Assembly: GCF_013141915.1 (NCBI RefSeq)
Contig: NZ_SROX01000016.1
Location: forward strand, 77,839 to 141,838
Reading direction: 5' to 3'
DNA length: 64,000 bases
Source: Cupriavidus necator
GTDB taxonomy: Bacteria > Pseudomonadota > Gammaproteobacteria > Burkholderiales > Burkholderiaceae
Shown here piece after piece: positions 28,830-37,319 of this stretch. Numbering within the stretch: the stretch's first letter is position 1; each line of letters begins with the position of its first letter. The notes beneath the pieces are model-generated. The model saw only the letters and a list, made by a program, of their open reading frames with translations. It had not been told where the DNA came from and did no database searches. Made by a program: the position numbers and the translations under genes.

Positions 28830-29021
28830 GTGAGCCGCCCACCCTTCGACCTGCCACGTGAAGTCATCGTTGTCATCGTGTTTGCCGTGGCGTTCACGGT
28901 GTGTGCTACAGGTTCGCTTGCCTGGCATTTTCGTCGCCAGATGCGCATCAAGCGCGGCCTCGAGAATGACAGATCAGGTTCGTCCACGCGACGTCGCATA
29001 ACTTCAAGACGGCGCAAATAG
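28830..29021 (+). CDS. Possible small single-pass membrane protein
   Basis: A GTG-started frame of 63 codons encodes one hydrophobic helix (VIVVIVFAVAFTVCATGSLA) followed by a very basic tail (RRQMRIKRG, TRRRITSRRRK). No clear ribosome site is seen and no family is recognised. It lies between cusF and the convergent desaturase gene. It could equally be a chance frame. Confidence 0.35.
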   Translation: MSRPPFDLPREVIVVIVFAVAFTVCATGSLAWHFRRQMRIKRGLENDRSGSSTRRRITSRRRK

Positions 29022-29092
29022 TCCTGTCAGATCCCACCTGAGCATTCATGCTGGATGCAGCTTGCGAGCCGGTTTCACCAACGAGAGCGGCT

Positions 29093-29989
29093 TTAGACAT
29101 CAGCATCGCGGCCCTGCGAGACGTCTTCGGTGGCCAGACGAACTTGCGGATCCGGTCGTTCAAACGGATAAATCAGTTGCTCGCCGTAGCGGTGCGGCAC
29201 CGGGTCGCCTTCGATGCCGATTGCGCCCAGTGGCGCCTGCGGTTGATAGAAGGTACCGAAGAGGTGGTCCCATACCAGCCAGAACTCCCCGAAATTGACC
29301 TGCGCGTCCGCGAAGCGCTCCCGATGGTGCCAGCGATGGAGTTCTGCCACGCCTAACATATACCGCACCGGCCCCAGGCTATAGTCCAGGTTGGCATGCT
29401 GGAATGCCAGATGGACCGCCAGGATTGCGAACCAGCCGGCCACTACCTCGGCCGGCGCGCCTAGTATGCCCAGGACCAGTAAGCCCGGACCCGCCATCAG
29501 GGCTGCATGCAGCGGGTGGCGGCGTTCCCCGTTTAGCCAGTAGAGCCGCCGCGACGAATGATGAATGCTGTGCAGCCGCCACAGAAAGCCGTAGTGGTGG
29601 CTGAGCCGATGGACGGCATACAGCGACAGGTCCAGTGGCGCCCCTGCGAGTAATACCTGCAACAAGTATGGCCATTCCGCAGGCCACCATAGCTTGGGCC
29701 AACCCGTTCCTTCCCGCAGCACCACGAACCCCAGCACGGCACCGTGCATCACGGCCAAATTCACAACGGCATGGGCGACATCCGCCGGAAAGTCGAGATC
29801 CCGCTTTTGCCACCGTGCATCGAACGGGACAATGCGCTCCAGCCAAGCAACAAGAAATAGCCCGGCGGCGGCCCACAACGCCAGCCAAGCCAGCGGCGTG
29901 CCGTGGGATGGGGCGACCGAAACCCCTGTGATTACCAGGGCCATGATGGTCGGATAGGCGCCGTACCGCACCACAGAACGCGCTGTCAT
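29093..29989 (-). CDS. Sterol desaturase / fatty-acid hydroxylase family membrane protein
   Basis: The protein has 298 residues from the ATG at 29989 (GGAG six bases before). A TTG at 30007 is possible but its ribosome site is too close. Several membrane helices carry the di-iron His clusters HRLSHH, HSIHHSS and ELHRWHHRE that define this superfamily. The substrate is an unknown lipid. It is divergent from the CDF-like gene and sits within a cluster of PbrR-type promoters, so it may take part in envelope adaptation to metals. Confidence 0.88.
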   Translation of the reverse strand: MTARSVVRYGAYPTIMALVITGVSVAPSHGTPLAWLALWAAAGLFLVAWLERIVPFDARWQKRDLDFPADVAHAVVNLAVMHGAVLGFVVLREGTGWPKLWWPAEWPYLLQVLLAGAPLDLSLYAVHRLSHHYGFLWRLHSIHHSSRRLYWLNGERRHPLHAALMAGPGLLVLGILGAPAEVVAGWFAILAVHLAFQHANLDYSLGPVRYMLGVAELHRWHHRERFADAQVNFGEFWLVWDHLFGTFYQPQAPLGAIGIEGDPVPHRYGEQLIYPFERPDPQVRLATEDVSQGRDADV

Positions 29990-30073
29990 TGCGACTCCAG
30001 AGTTCAATTTCCTCCAGTTTCTCCAAGCGACAGACAGCTAGCTTGAATAAACATGCTGTGTGCGGGCGACGTC

Positions 30074-30104
30074 TTGACTCTATAGCAGGTACGGGGTGTG
30101 AAAT
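30074..30104 (+). promoter_or_regulatory. MerR-family (PbrR/CadR-like) promoter-operator upstream of the CDF-like gene
   Basis: A -35 element TTGACT is followed by CTATAGCAGGTACGGGGTGT and a -10-like TGAAAT with an over-long spacer of about 19 bp. This is the arrangement recognised by MerR-family metal regulators. It lies 45-75 bp before the ATG at 30150. Confidence 0.7.
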
Positions 30105-30149
30105 TACTCAGATCTTCTGTGGAAACAGGCGGGTTAACAAAGGAGTTGC

Positions 30150-30782
30150 ATGAACGACCACTTCCCCGACAAAGAACGCCTTGACCTCGACGCGAGTCAG
30201 GCGGCCGACCGCCGGATTCTGTGGCTGGTACTACTGATTAATGTCAGCCAATGTCTGGCAGGTATGGGCGTGGGCCTTTGGGCGGCGTCCACGGCGGTGC
30301 TTGGTGCGGCTCTGGACAACCTTGCCGACGCGTTGGTGTATGGCGTCAGCCTGTACGCCGTCGGCCGATCGCGAGCCATCAAGGTGCGGGCAGCGCGGCT
30401 ATCGGGGTGGCTTTTGATTGGGCTGGCCCTGATGCTATGCGTGGAAGTCCTGCGCCGGTTCTTTGGCGGCGAGGCGCCATTGGGGCCGGCGATGATGGTC
30501 ATGGCAGCGATCAATGCGGCGCTGAACATTATTTGCTTGCGCTTACTGAAACGCCACCGCGGGGAAGACGTCAACTTCAAGGCTTCCGCCATATTCACCA
30601 GCAACGACTCGATTGTGAATCTGGCCATTGTGTTGTCCGGAGCGCTCGTGATGTGGTCGGGCTCCAACCTGCCAGACCTGGTTCTGGGTCTGGTGGTATC
30701 TGCGATCGCCGCTAACGGAGGTCGTGAAATCCTGGTTGACGCGACAGAACATGAGGAAAAGGCCCGTTCCGAGGCAACTTAA
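30150..30782 (+). CDS. CDF-like cation transporter lacking the cytoplasmic domain
   Basis: The 210-residue protein has about six membrane helices, and the diagnostic CDF residues appear as ALDNLADALVYGVSLYAVG and, in the second half, KASAIFTSNDSIVNLAIVLS. The usual C-terminal metal-sensing domain is absent, as in a known subgroup of short CDF-like proteins. The ATG has AAGGAG just upstream. Placement between two MerR-type promoters suggests divalent-metal export regulated by PbrR/CadR. The exact metal is not shown by sequence. Confidence 0.8.
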   Translation: MNDHFPDKERLDLDASQAADRRILWLVLLINVSQCLAGMGVGLWAASTAVLGAALDNLADALVYGVSLYAVGRSRAIKVRAARLSGWLLIGLALMLCVEVLRRFFGGEAPLGPAMMVMAAINAALNIICLRLLKRHRGEDVNFKASAIFTSNDSIVNLAIVLSGALVMWSGSNLPDLVLGLVVSAIAANGGREILVDATEHEEKARSEAT

Positions 30783-30805
30783 CCTCCGACCAGGAGGCAG
30801 AGCCC

Positions 30806-30837
30806 TTGACTCTGTATCTACTTTAGGGTGTGAAATT
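30806..30837 (+). promoter_or_regulatory. MerR-family promoter-operator upstream of the P-type ATPase gene
   Basis: TTGACT at 30806-30811 followed by CTGTATCTACTTTAGGGTGT and GAAATT repeats the layout seen at 30074. It lies 25-55 bp before the ATPase start, as expected for a pbrA/cadA promoter. Confidence 0.75.
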
Positions 30838-30860
30838 CTGACATATACAGAAAGAGGCGA

Positions 30861-33800
30861 ATGATGAAACTCGACCAAGCCCATGCCGAAAGTGATGCGA
30901 GATCAACTCAAGAAAGGAAGAAGGCGGAGGACCTGAACGGCGCGACATCCGTCTTCCGCATTCCCAACATGGATTGCCGCAACGAAGAAGCGGCAATCCG
31001 TGCACGGCTTGCCAAATTGCCAGCGGTAGAGTCCCTTTCGTTCGACCTTCCCCAGCGCCGCCTCACCGTCCGGCATGGGCTACCGAACCCGGGGCCGTTG
31101 CTGGAGGCCCTCCATGAGATCGGCATGCAAGCATCGATGGAGGACGACGGCGAAGCCGCGGGCAACGCCGCTTGCGGATCCGCGTGCGCTGGATCCTGCG
31201 CCGGCAGCCAGAGCGCTGCGTTAGAAGAGTCAAAAGACACATTCACGATTCCAAACATGGATTGCCGCTCCGAAGAGGCGGCGATCCGCGCGCGGCTGGA
31301 GCCGTTGGCCGGCGTCCGGTCGCTCGAGTTCGACCTACCCGCACGCCAGCTGTCTGTCGTCCACACCTTGTCCTCGGTGGAACCCCTGCTGACGGCGTTG
31401 CAATCGATCGGCATGCAGGCAAGGCTGGGCGAAGACACAACTCCTCCGGGCGCGAATTGCGCAGCGACAACGGAGACTGCCTGCGGTCCCTGCGGCACGC
31501 CCCCCGTCTCCTTCGTCCCTGCAGCCACGGGCAATACCACGCAGTTCCTGATCACAAACATGGACTGCCCCACCGAGGAAGCTTTGATCCGCAAGCGCCT
31601 AGGCAAGGTGGAGGGCATCGAACGCCTCGACTTCGACCTGATGAATCGCCGACTGGAGGTGCAACACCGCCTGCCCGATCCGGCACCGGTCCTCGGCGCA
31701 CTGCGCGAGATCGGCATGCATGCCACGGTCGAGCGCGAGGCAGGGGCAAGTTCCAAGGGACAAGCCACCTACTTGATCGAAAAGATGGACTGCCCGACCG
31801 AAGAGGCGCTGCTGCGCAAGGCGTTGGAAGGCATGCCGGGTGTCAGCAGCCTGCAGTTCAACCTGATGAGCCGGACCCTGACCGTCAGCCATTCGCTGAA
31901 GGACGAGGTGCCAATCACAGCGGCCATTGAGCGACTTGGCATGCAGCCGGTGCTGCGCGACCATAGTCGGCCTGCCCCCGCAGTCACGAGGGACTTTGGC
32001 ACCGGCATTTCGAAGGCGGAGTGGCTGCGCATGGGGGCCGCCGGCGTGCTGGCGGTTGGCGCGGAAGTCCTCACATTCGCCGGGATGGGTGAATCGGCAT
32101 GGCCGGTGGTGGCCGCGTCGCTGGCGGCCATTGCGTTGGGCGGTATCGAGACCCTGAAGAAAGGCTGGATCGCGCTGCGCACGCTGTCACTGAACATGAA
32201 CCTCCTGATGACGATTGCCGTCATCGGTGCCGCTTTGATCGGCCAGTGGCCGGAAGCCGCCGTGGTGATCTGGCTGTTCGCCATCGCGGAGATGATCGAA
32301 GCGCTAAGCCTGGACCGGGCGCGCAACGCGATTCGCAAGCTGATGGACCTGGCGCCGGAAACCGCACTCGTCCGCCAGGACGACGGTCGCTGGCAAGAGG
32401 TCAAGGCCGAGACAGTGCCGCTTGGAGCCGTCGTGCGCGTTCGTCCCGGCGAACGTATCGCCTTGGATGGGGTCGTGGTGTCGGGCGCATCAGCCATCAA
32501 CCAGGCGCCCATCACCGGCGAAAGCATGCCCGTGGAAAAGAACCCCGGCGACACGGTGTTCGCGGGCACGATCAATGAGCGCGGCACATTGGAATTCGAA
32601 GTGCACTCGCGCAAGGGAGAGACCACGCTCGACCGTATCGCGCGCTCGGTCCAGGAAGCCCAAGGCCAGCGCGCGCCGACGCAGCGTTTCGTTGATCGTT
32701 TCGCGAGCGTCTATACCCCCTCTGTCTTTGCGCTGGCGATCGCCATTGCCGTGATCCCGCCGCTGTTCTTTGGGGCGCCTTGGTTCGAATGGGTCTACAA
32801 GGCGCTGGTGATGCTGGTGATTGCTTGTCCCTGCGCCCTGGTGATCTCGACACCGGTGACGGTCGTCAGCGGCCTGGCTGCGGCCGCGCGGCGTGGCATC
32901 CTCGTCAAGGGTGGCCTGTACCTGGAGCAAGGGCGTCTGCTGCGCGCGGTGGCACTGGACAAGACTGGCACCCTTACGCACGGCCGCCCGGCGCTGACCG
33001 ATACGGTACCGACGGGCGCGCTCTCGGAGACGGAAGTGCTGCGCATTGCCGCCAGCCTGGATGCGTTGTCCGAACATCCAGTGGCCACAGCTATCGTCAA
33101 CGCCTACGGCGACAAGCCGCACGCCTCAGTGCAACGCTTCGAGGCTCTGGCTGGCCGTGGCGTCAAGGGCGACATCGACGGCCAGACCTACTACGTCGGC
33201 AACCACCGCCTGGCAAATGAGCTTGGCGTGGCCAGCGAGCAGGTCCGCAAGCTGCTGGAGAGCCTGGAAGCGCAGGCCAAGACAGCAGTGGTGCTTGCCA
33301 CCGATAAGCAGGCACTGGGTGTCCTGGCAGTTGCCGACACGGTCCGGGACAGCAGCAAGCGTGCGGTAGCGGCGCTCAAGCAGTTGGGCGTAGAGCCGGT
33401 GATGCTTACCGGCGACAACCGCAAGACCGCGGAAGCGGTGGCCGCCCAGGTGGGCATCACCGACGCGCGCGGCGACCTGCTGCCGCACGACAAGTTGGCT
33501 GCGATCGCAGAGCTTGGCGCGAAGGCGCCGGTAGGCATGGTCGGGGATGGCGTCAACGATGCGCCCGCGCTGGCCAAATCGAACATCGGCTTTGCGATGG
33601 GCGCTGCTGGCACCGACACCGCGATCGAGACCGCCGACGTGGCGCTGATGCAGGACGACCTGCGCAAGCTGCCTGAGTTCATCAAGCTGTCGCGCCGGGT
33701 GGGTGGCGTGCTGAAGGCAAACATCGCCTTCGCGATCGGTACCAAGGCGGTCTTCATGGTGCTGGCCTTCACCGGCCATGCCAGCCTGTGGCTCGCGATT

Positions 33801-33896
33801 CTTGCCGACATGGGCGCAAGCCTGGCCGTGGTGTTCAACGGACTGCGCCTGCTGGGGACCAGCCCCTCCACTGAGAGTGACCACCATGCGGGCTGA
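30861..33896 (+). CDS. pbrA: Pb/Cd/Zn-exporting P1B-type ATPase with four HMA domains
   Basis: The protein has 1011 residues, longer than usual PbrA/CadA/ZntA (about 700-800), because four HMA domains precede the pump. Their motifs are MDCRNEE (Cys39), MDCRSEE (Cys135), MDCPTEE (Cys236) and MDCPTEE (Cys311). The CxxE form is typical of Zn/Cd/Pb sites. Linkers contain extra Cys clusters (CGSACAGSC; CGPCG). The pump has the CPC membrane motif (656-658), DKTGTLT with phospho-Asp700, and GDGVNDAP. It exports divalent metal to the periplasm and is followed by an overlapping lspA-like gene as in pbrABC systems. Confidence 0.9.
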   Translation: MMKLDQAHAESDARSTQERKKAEDLNGATSVFRIPNMDCRNEEAAIRARLAKLPAVESLSFDLPQRRLTVRHGLPNPGPLLEALHEIGMQASMEDDGEAAGNAACGSACAGSCAGSQSAALEESKDTFTIPNMDCRSEEAAIRARLEPLAGVRSLEFDLPARQLSVVHTLSSVEPLLTALQSIGMQARLGEDTTPPGANCAATTETACGPCGTPPVSFVPAATGNTTQFLITNMDCPTEEALIRKRLGKVEGIERLDFDLMNRRLEVQHRLPDPAPVLGALREIGMHATVEREAGASSKGQATYLIEKMDCPTEEALLRKALEGMPGVSSLQFNLMSRTLTVSHSLKDEVPITAAIERLGMQPVLRDHSRPAPAVTRDFGTGISKAEWLRMGAAGVLAVGAEVLTFAGMGESAWPVVAASLAAIALGGIETLKKGWIALRTLSLNMNLLMTIAVIGAALIGQWPEAAVVIWLFAIAEMIEALSLDRARNAIRKLMDLAPETALVRQDDGRWQEVKAETVPLGAVVRVRPGERIALDGVVVSGASAINQAPITGESMPVEKNPGDTVFAGTINERGTLEFEVHSRKGETTLDRIARSVQEAQGQRAPTQRFVDRFASVYTPSVFALAIAIAVIPPLFFGAPWFEWVYKALVMLVIACPCALVISTPVTVVSGLAAAARRGILVKGGLYLEQGRLLRAVALDKTGTLTHGRPALTDTVPTGALSETEVLRIAASLDALSEHPVATAIVNAYGDKPHASVQRFEALAGRGVKGDIDGQTYYVGNHRLANELGVASEQVRKLLESLEAQAKTAVVLATDKQALGVLAVADTVRDSSKRAVAALKQLGVEPVMLTGDNRKTAEAVAAQVGITDARGDLLPHDKLAAIAELGAKAPVGMVGDGVNDAPALAKSNIGFAMGAAGTDTAIETADVALMQDDLRKLPEFIKLSRRVGGVLKANIAFAIGTKAVFMVLAFTGHASLWLAILADMGASLAVVFNGLRLLGTSPSTESDHHAG

Positions 33897-34380
33897 TCGC
33901 AGCATTGGCCTGGGTTTCGTATTGGCGGCCCTTATCGTGGCGATGGATATCGGGACGAAAGTAGCCATCGTGGCCTGGGTCGACTACGGTGCAAGCCTCG
34001 ACTGGCTGCCCGTCCTCAACGTCGTGCATGTGCTGAACCGAGGTGCCGCCTTCAGTTTTCTGCACGGCGCGGGGGGCTGGCAGCGATATTTTTTCATTGG
34101 AATTGCCTTGGCGGCCTCCGCGTTCCTTGTGTACATGATTCGGCGTACTGGTACCACCGATACCGAGCGGATCAGCTACGGACTGATCTTGGGCGGCGCG
34201 TTGGCCAATATGATCGACCGGGTCGCACGCGGAGCGGTGGTCGACTGGATCGATCTTCATTGGGGTTCGTACCATTGGCCGGCCTTCAATGTGGCTGACA
34301 TCGGCATCACACTCGGTGCTGCCTTGATCGTGTTCCATGAGCTCTTCGGCAGAATGCAGGCACGCCCAGCCCGCGGATGA
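33886..34380 (+). CDS. pbrC: PbrC/LspA-like signal peptidase II
   Basis: The 164-residue inner-membrane protein overlaps the ATPase stop by 11 bases. The LspA signature is clear: MDIGTKVAIVAWV near the N-terminus, NRGAAFSFL, and the catalytic Asp pair in GGALANMIDR and FNVADIGITLG. LspA cleaves prolipoproteins; in the Pb-resistance operon the homologue PbrC is thought to act with the PbrB phosphatase in periplasmic Pb handling. Linkage to the ATPase supports the pbrC name. Confidence 0.88.
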   Translation: MRADRSIGLGFVLAALIVAMDIGTKVAIVAWVDYGASLDWLPVLNVVHVLNRGAAFSFLHGAGGWQRYFFIGIALAASAFLVYMIRRTGTTDTERISYGLILGGALANMIDRVARGAVVDWIDLHWGSYHWPAFNVADIGITLGAALIVFHELFGRMQARPARG

Positions 34381-35200
34381 ACACGAAGCATCCGACAGGC
34401 AGCCGCTGCTGACCATCGGCCGCGGCTGGGCCATTTACATCGGACCGATAGAGGCCGGTCGGTTGCACCGACATCAAGCAGCTCAGTTGGCATGGAGCAA
34501 ACAGGGGATGTTGCTCCTCGAAGGGGCCTGGGGCGGATTGCAGGCCCCGGGACATTTTCTTGCGGCCGGGGTGCCGCATCGTCTCGTAGCGGCCGGCCCG
34601 GTGCGCATGGTGTTTCTCGACCCGACCATGCACAGCGTTTGCCCTACTGGCCGTCGGCCCGCAGCCACGATGGCGCCGAGCCCCGTGCAGGCGGATATGC
34701 TGGAACATGAGCTGGACCGCTGGCTGCGAGGCGCAATGCCGTCTGAAACAGCGAATGTGTCACAACCTGCCACGGAGGCTTCGCGTTGGGCTGCGGTCCT
34801 CCAGTGGCTGGAAACGTCGCTGGAGGGACCCGTGCATGTCGCACATGCCGCCGACGCCGTAGGCCTGTCGTCCTCCCGTTTCATGCATTGGTTCGCGGAG
34901 GCGAGCGGACTGTCGTTCCGGGCGTACGTGCGTTGGTTGCGCCTGCAGCGTGCGGTGCGCACCCTCTCCGATGGTTGTACGCTCACCGAGGCTGCTCATC
35001 TCGCCGGCTTCGCCGACAGCGCGCACCTGACGCGCACCTTCGTGTCCACATTCGGAGTCCGGCCAGCGCCGCTGCGTGGCGCTCGGATTGTCTGTACGGC
35101 ACAGTCCAAACCTCCATTCACACTGCACGGACTTGAATTTGTCGACACCATCCGGCATGGAGGGCGTCAGACAGGAGCCCAACAAAGGGGAAAAGCATGA
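34337..35200 (+). CDS. AraC-family transcriptional regulator
   Basis: The 287-residue protein has an N-terminal cupin-like part (RLHRHQAAQLAWSKQGMLLL) and a C-terminal pair of helix-turn-helix motifs (AADAVGLSSSRFMHWFAEAS; AAHLAGFADSAHLTRTF). The chosen start overlaps pbrC by 44 bases; no better start with a ribosome site was found. The stop overlaps the pbrR/cadR start (ATGA). An AraC regulator inside a pbr operon is unusual. Its effector and targets are unknown. Confidence 0.82.
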   Translation: MSSSAECRHAQPADEHEASDRQPLLTIGRGWAIYIGPIEAGRLHRHQAAQLAWSKQGMLLLEGAWGGLQAPGHFLAAGVPHRLVAAGPVRMVFLDPTMHSVCPTGRRPAATMAPSPVQADMLEHELDRWLRGAMPSETANVSQPATEASRWAAVLQWLETSLEGPVHVAHAADAVGLSSSRFMHWFAEASGLSFRAYVRWLRLQRAVRTLSDGCTLTEAAHLAGFADSAHLTRTFVSTFGVRPAPLRGARIVCTAQSKPPFTLHGLEFVDTIRHGGRQTGAQQRGKA

Positions 35201-35622
35201 AGATCGGCAAACTTGCTCAAACCGCCGGCACCACGGTGGAGACTATTCGCTTCTACGAGCATGAAGGCTTACTGCCGGCGCCGGCTCGTTCCTCTGGAAA
35301 CTACCGACTCTACGCTTCCCAGCACCTTGAGCGGTTGGCGTTCATCCGCCATTGCCGCTCGTTGGACATGACCCTGAACGAGATTCGGTCCTTGCTGCGT
35401 CTCAAGGATGCGCCCCACGAGGACTGTGGAGAGGTCAACGTCCTGCTAGAAGGCCACATTCGACACGTGGCGCGCCGCATACAAGAGTTGATGGCATTGG
35501 AACGTGACCTGAAGCAATTGCGCAGTCAATGCGGTCTGTCGCGAGAGGCCAAGGACTGCGGCATTCTGGAGGGCCTTACGAAAACAGCCCATCAGACACC
35601 ACAGCTGTTGGGAGAAGAGTAG
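35197..35622 (+). CDS. pbrR: PbrR/CadR, MerR-family Pb(II)/Cd(II)-responsive regulator
   Basis: The 141-residue protein has the MerR winged helix (KIGKLAQTAGTTVETIRFYE) and a dimerisation helix. The metal-binding Cys set appears as Cys77 (HEDCGEV), Cys112 (SQCGLS) and Cys121 (KDCGIL), matching PbrR/CadR. It should bind the TTGAC-type promoters at 30074, 30806, 35898, 36021, 38695 and 62698. Instead of being divergent from the ATPase, it is the last gene of the pbrA-pbrC-araC-pbrR run, which would give feedback amplification. Confidence 0.9.
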   Translation: MKIGKLAQTAGTTVETIRFYEHEGLLPAPARSSGNYRLYASQHLERLAFIRHCRSLDMTLNEIRSLLRLKDAPHEDCGEVNVLLEGHIRHVARRIQELMALERDLKQLRSQCGLSREAKDCGILEGLTKTAHQTPQLLGEE

Positions 35623-35866
35623 GGACGCGGATCCCACGAAGGACTACAGGCAGATCCGCCTTCAGCGAACGCTTTCCTGTCGCCGGCGCTAAGCGGCATG
35701 TGCGCCACCCCAAACAGCGCAGGCGGAAGCGTTCCCGACGCGCAAGGCAGCCTCTGCCATAGCCCCGCAGAAAGGCACAGACTCCCAAGTGCGCCTCCCA
35801 AGCCGCCAAAACGTCTGCCGGGAAATGCATGCCTGCGACCAGACGCGACCAGCCAACAAGGTCCAC
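35620..35866 (-). pseudogene. Remnant of a PAP2-MAPEG gene pair
   Basis: On the minus strand one frame reads LVGWSRLVAGMHFPADVLAAW, the C-terminal PAP2 phosphatase motif. Further on, LPPALFGVAHMPLSAGDRKA and, after a frameshift, LKADLPVVL match the N-terminal part of the MAPEG protein at 37320-37799. Gene order is the same as in the intact pair at 37320-38418. It is a degenerate, internally deleted duplicate. Confidence 0.75.
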
Positions 35867-35897
35867 GCCAGTTTGGGCTAGCCCCTTCTAGTGCTTC

Positions 35898-35928
35898 ATC
35901 TAGCACTGTGTAGCTGCCATAGGGTCAA
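35898..35928 (-). promoter_or_regulatory. MerR-family promoter-operator facing the PAP2-MAPEG remnant
   Basis: On the minus strand TTGACC (35928-35923) is followed by CTATGGCAGCTACACAGTGC. It points toward the remnant at 35620-35866, as the site at 38695-38725 points toward the intact pair, so it is probably part of the same old duplication. Confidence 0.6.
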
Positions 35929-36020
35929 GGAAAACGCTACGCGTTTGCCGAACTTTTCTCCTGAAGTGCGGCGCGGGTGCTTTGTTCGTAGCAGGCGGCA
36001 TATATGCGTGCAGCCTTGTC

Positions 36021-36052
36021 TTGACCCTGTAGCCACTACATGGTGTCAAATC
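36021..36052 (+). promoter_or_regulatory. MerR-family promoter-operator pointing toward the OmpH/Skp gene
   Basis: TTGACC at 36021-36026 followed by CTGTAGCCACTACATGGTGT and CAAAT shows the MerR dyad (GTAGCCACTAC). The next plus-strand gene starts 250 bp downstream; no gene is recognised in the leader between. Confidence 0.65.
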
Positions 36053-36302
36053 GCACCGACATATCAGCTGACAGGCTGCCAATGAGAGGCGCTGGGCTAA
36101 AGGCGACCGGCCATATCATTGGGGCATGCCTCGGCACTGCTCTATAACCTGCCGAGCGCGGGATCCAAGCCGACCGATCCAATGTGCTGCAACATCTTCG
36201 ATTTCACTACACTCGAGCCCATGAATTTCTGCATGCCAAACGCCACTCCGAGAAGTAACCGGTAACCGCCATACACTCACAAAAGGTACGGCTCCGTCGC
36301 TC

Positions 36303-36827
36303 ATGCAAACGCCAACCCCACATCCGAAAACTCTGATAGCGGCGGCGCTGTCCGCCGCCATGCTGTGCGCGGTAGGACCGGTGCTAGCGCAGCCAGCGCG
36401 CATTGCCGTAGTCAATTCCGAACTTATTCTGCCGGACTCGTTGCCAGCCAGGCAGGCCCACAACAGGCTTGCACAGGAGTTTTCCACGCGCGACCGTGAA
36501 CTGCAGGACATGGACCGGAAGACCAGGGCCTTGGCTGACAAGCTCGAGAAGGAAGCGGCCGTGCTCACAGATCTTGACCATCAGCGCCGCCAGCACGAAG
36601 TGGCCGAGCTGACCCACGAATTCCAGCGCAAGCAGCGTGGATTCCGAGAGGACTTGCAACAGCGCCGAAACGAGGAACTGGCACGGGTGCAAGAGCGCGC
36701 CCAGCAGGCGATTCGCCAGCTTGCCGAGCAGCGCGGGTACGACCTTGTCATACAGGCAGTCTATGTGAATCCGCGCATTGACATCACTGAAGACGTCATG
36801 AAAGCGCTGGACGCCAGCAGCAAGTAG
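36303..36827 (+). CDS. OmpH/Skp-family periplasmic chaperone
   Basis: The 174-residue precursor has a signal peptide (LIAAALSAAMLCAVGPVLAQ) and the Skp/OmpH pattern. A short beta part (ARIAVVNSELILPDS) is followed by a long charged coiled coil (residues 60-140) and a final beta segment (GYDLVIQAVYVNPRIDITEDV). Skp-type proteins hold unfolded outer-membrane proteins. A copy under a PbrR-type promoter in a metal island suggests protection of envelope proteins from metal damage. That role is inference. Confidence 0.85.
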   Translation: MQTPTPHPKTLIAAALSAAMLCAVGPVLAQPARIAVVNSELILPDSLPARQAHNRLAQEFSTRDRELQDMDRKTRALADKLEKEAAVLTDLDHQRRQHEVAELTHEFQRKQRGFREDLQQRRNEELARVQERAQQAIRQLAEQRGYDLVIQAVYVNPRIDITEDVMKALDASSK

Positions 36828-36995
36828 GAAACCTTCATGGGAGGTCGCAGCAGGCTGCGCGGAGATGCTTGGCCCCGCTCTGTAGGTAATTCATGTTCAC
36901 TCACGCGATGTGACCCTTCAAGGCATAGAAGCATCATCCACTTTGTCTGACATGGTGCAATGCTGGGTTCATTCCATCGAGGCCGGCTGAGGTCC

Positions 36996-37228
36996 CTGCG
37001 GCACTGCCATCTCGCTCGTCCCTGCAGCCACGGGCAACACCACGCAGTTCCTGATCACCAACATGGACTGCCCCACCGAGGAAGCCCTGATTCGCAAGCG
37101 CCTGGGCAAGGTGGAGGGGATAGAACGACTCGACTTTGACCTGATGAACCGCCGGCTGGAGGTGCAATACCGTCTACCAAATCCGTTACGGCATGCATGC
37201 CACGGTCGAACGCGAGGCAGGGGCCTGA
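36996..37228 (+). pseudogene. HMA-domain remnant, partial duplicate of pbrA
   Basis: The DNA nearly repeats pbrA positions 31495-31690, including VPAATGNTTQFLITNMDCPT and DFDLMNRRLEVQYRLP, but has lost its start, its context and the rest of the ATPase. It shows that part of the pbr region was duplicated and then deleted. Confidence 0.85.
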
Positions 37229-37319
37229 TCTGTCCGATGAAACGGCCCCCCTCCTTCAGCGCCCCGAGAGAATGAGAGCCACCGCAAGCGTGTAGGCACC
37301 ACAACGGTCGAAATCCCAG

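Noticed and set aside
36116..36568. 150-codon minus-strand frame
   Set aside because: Lies opposite the OmpH/Skp gene, which has a clear signal peptide and coiled coil.
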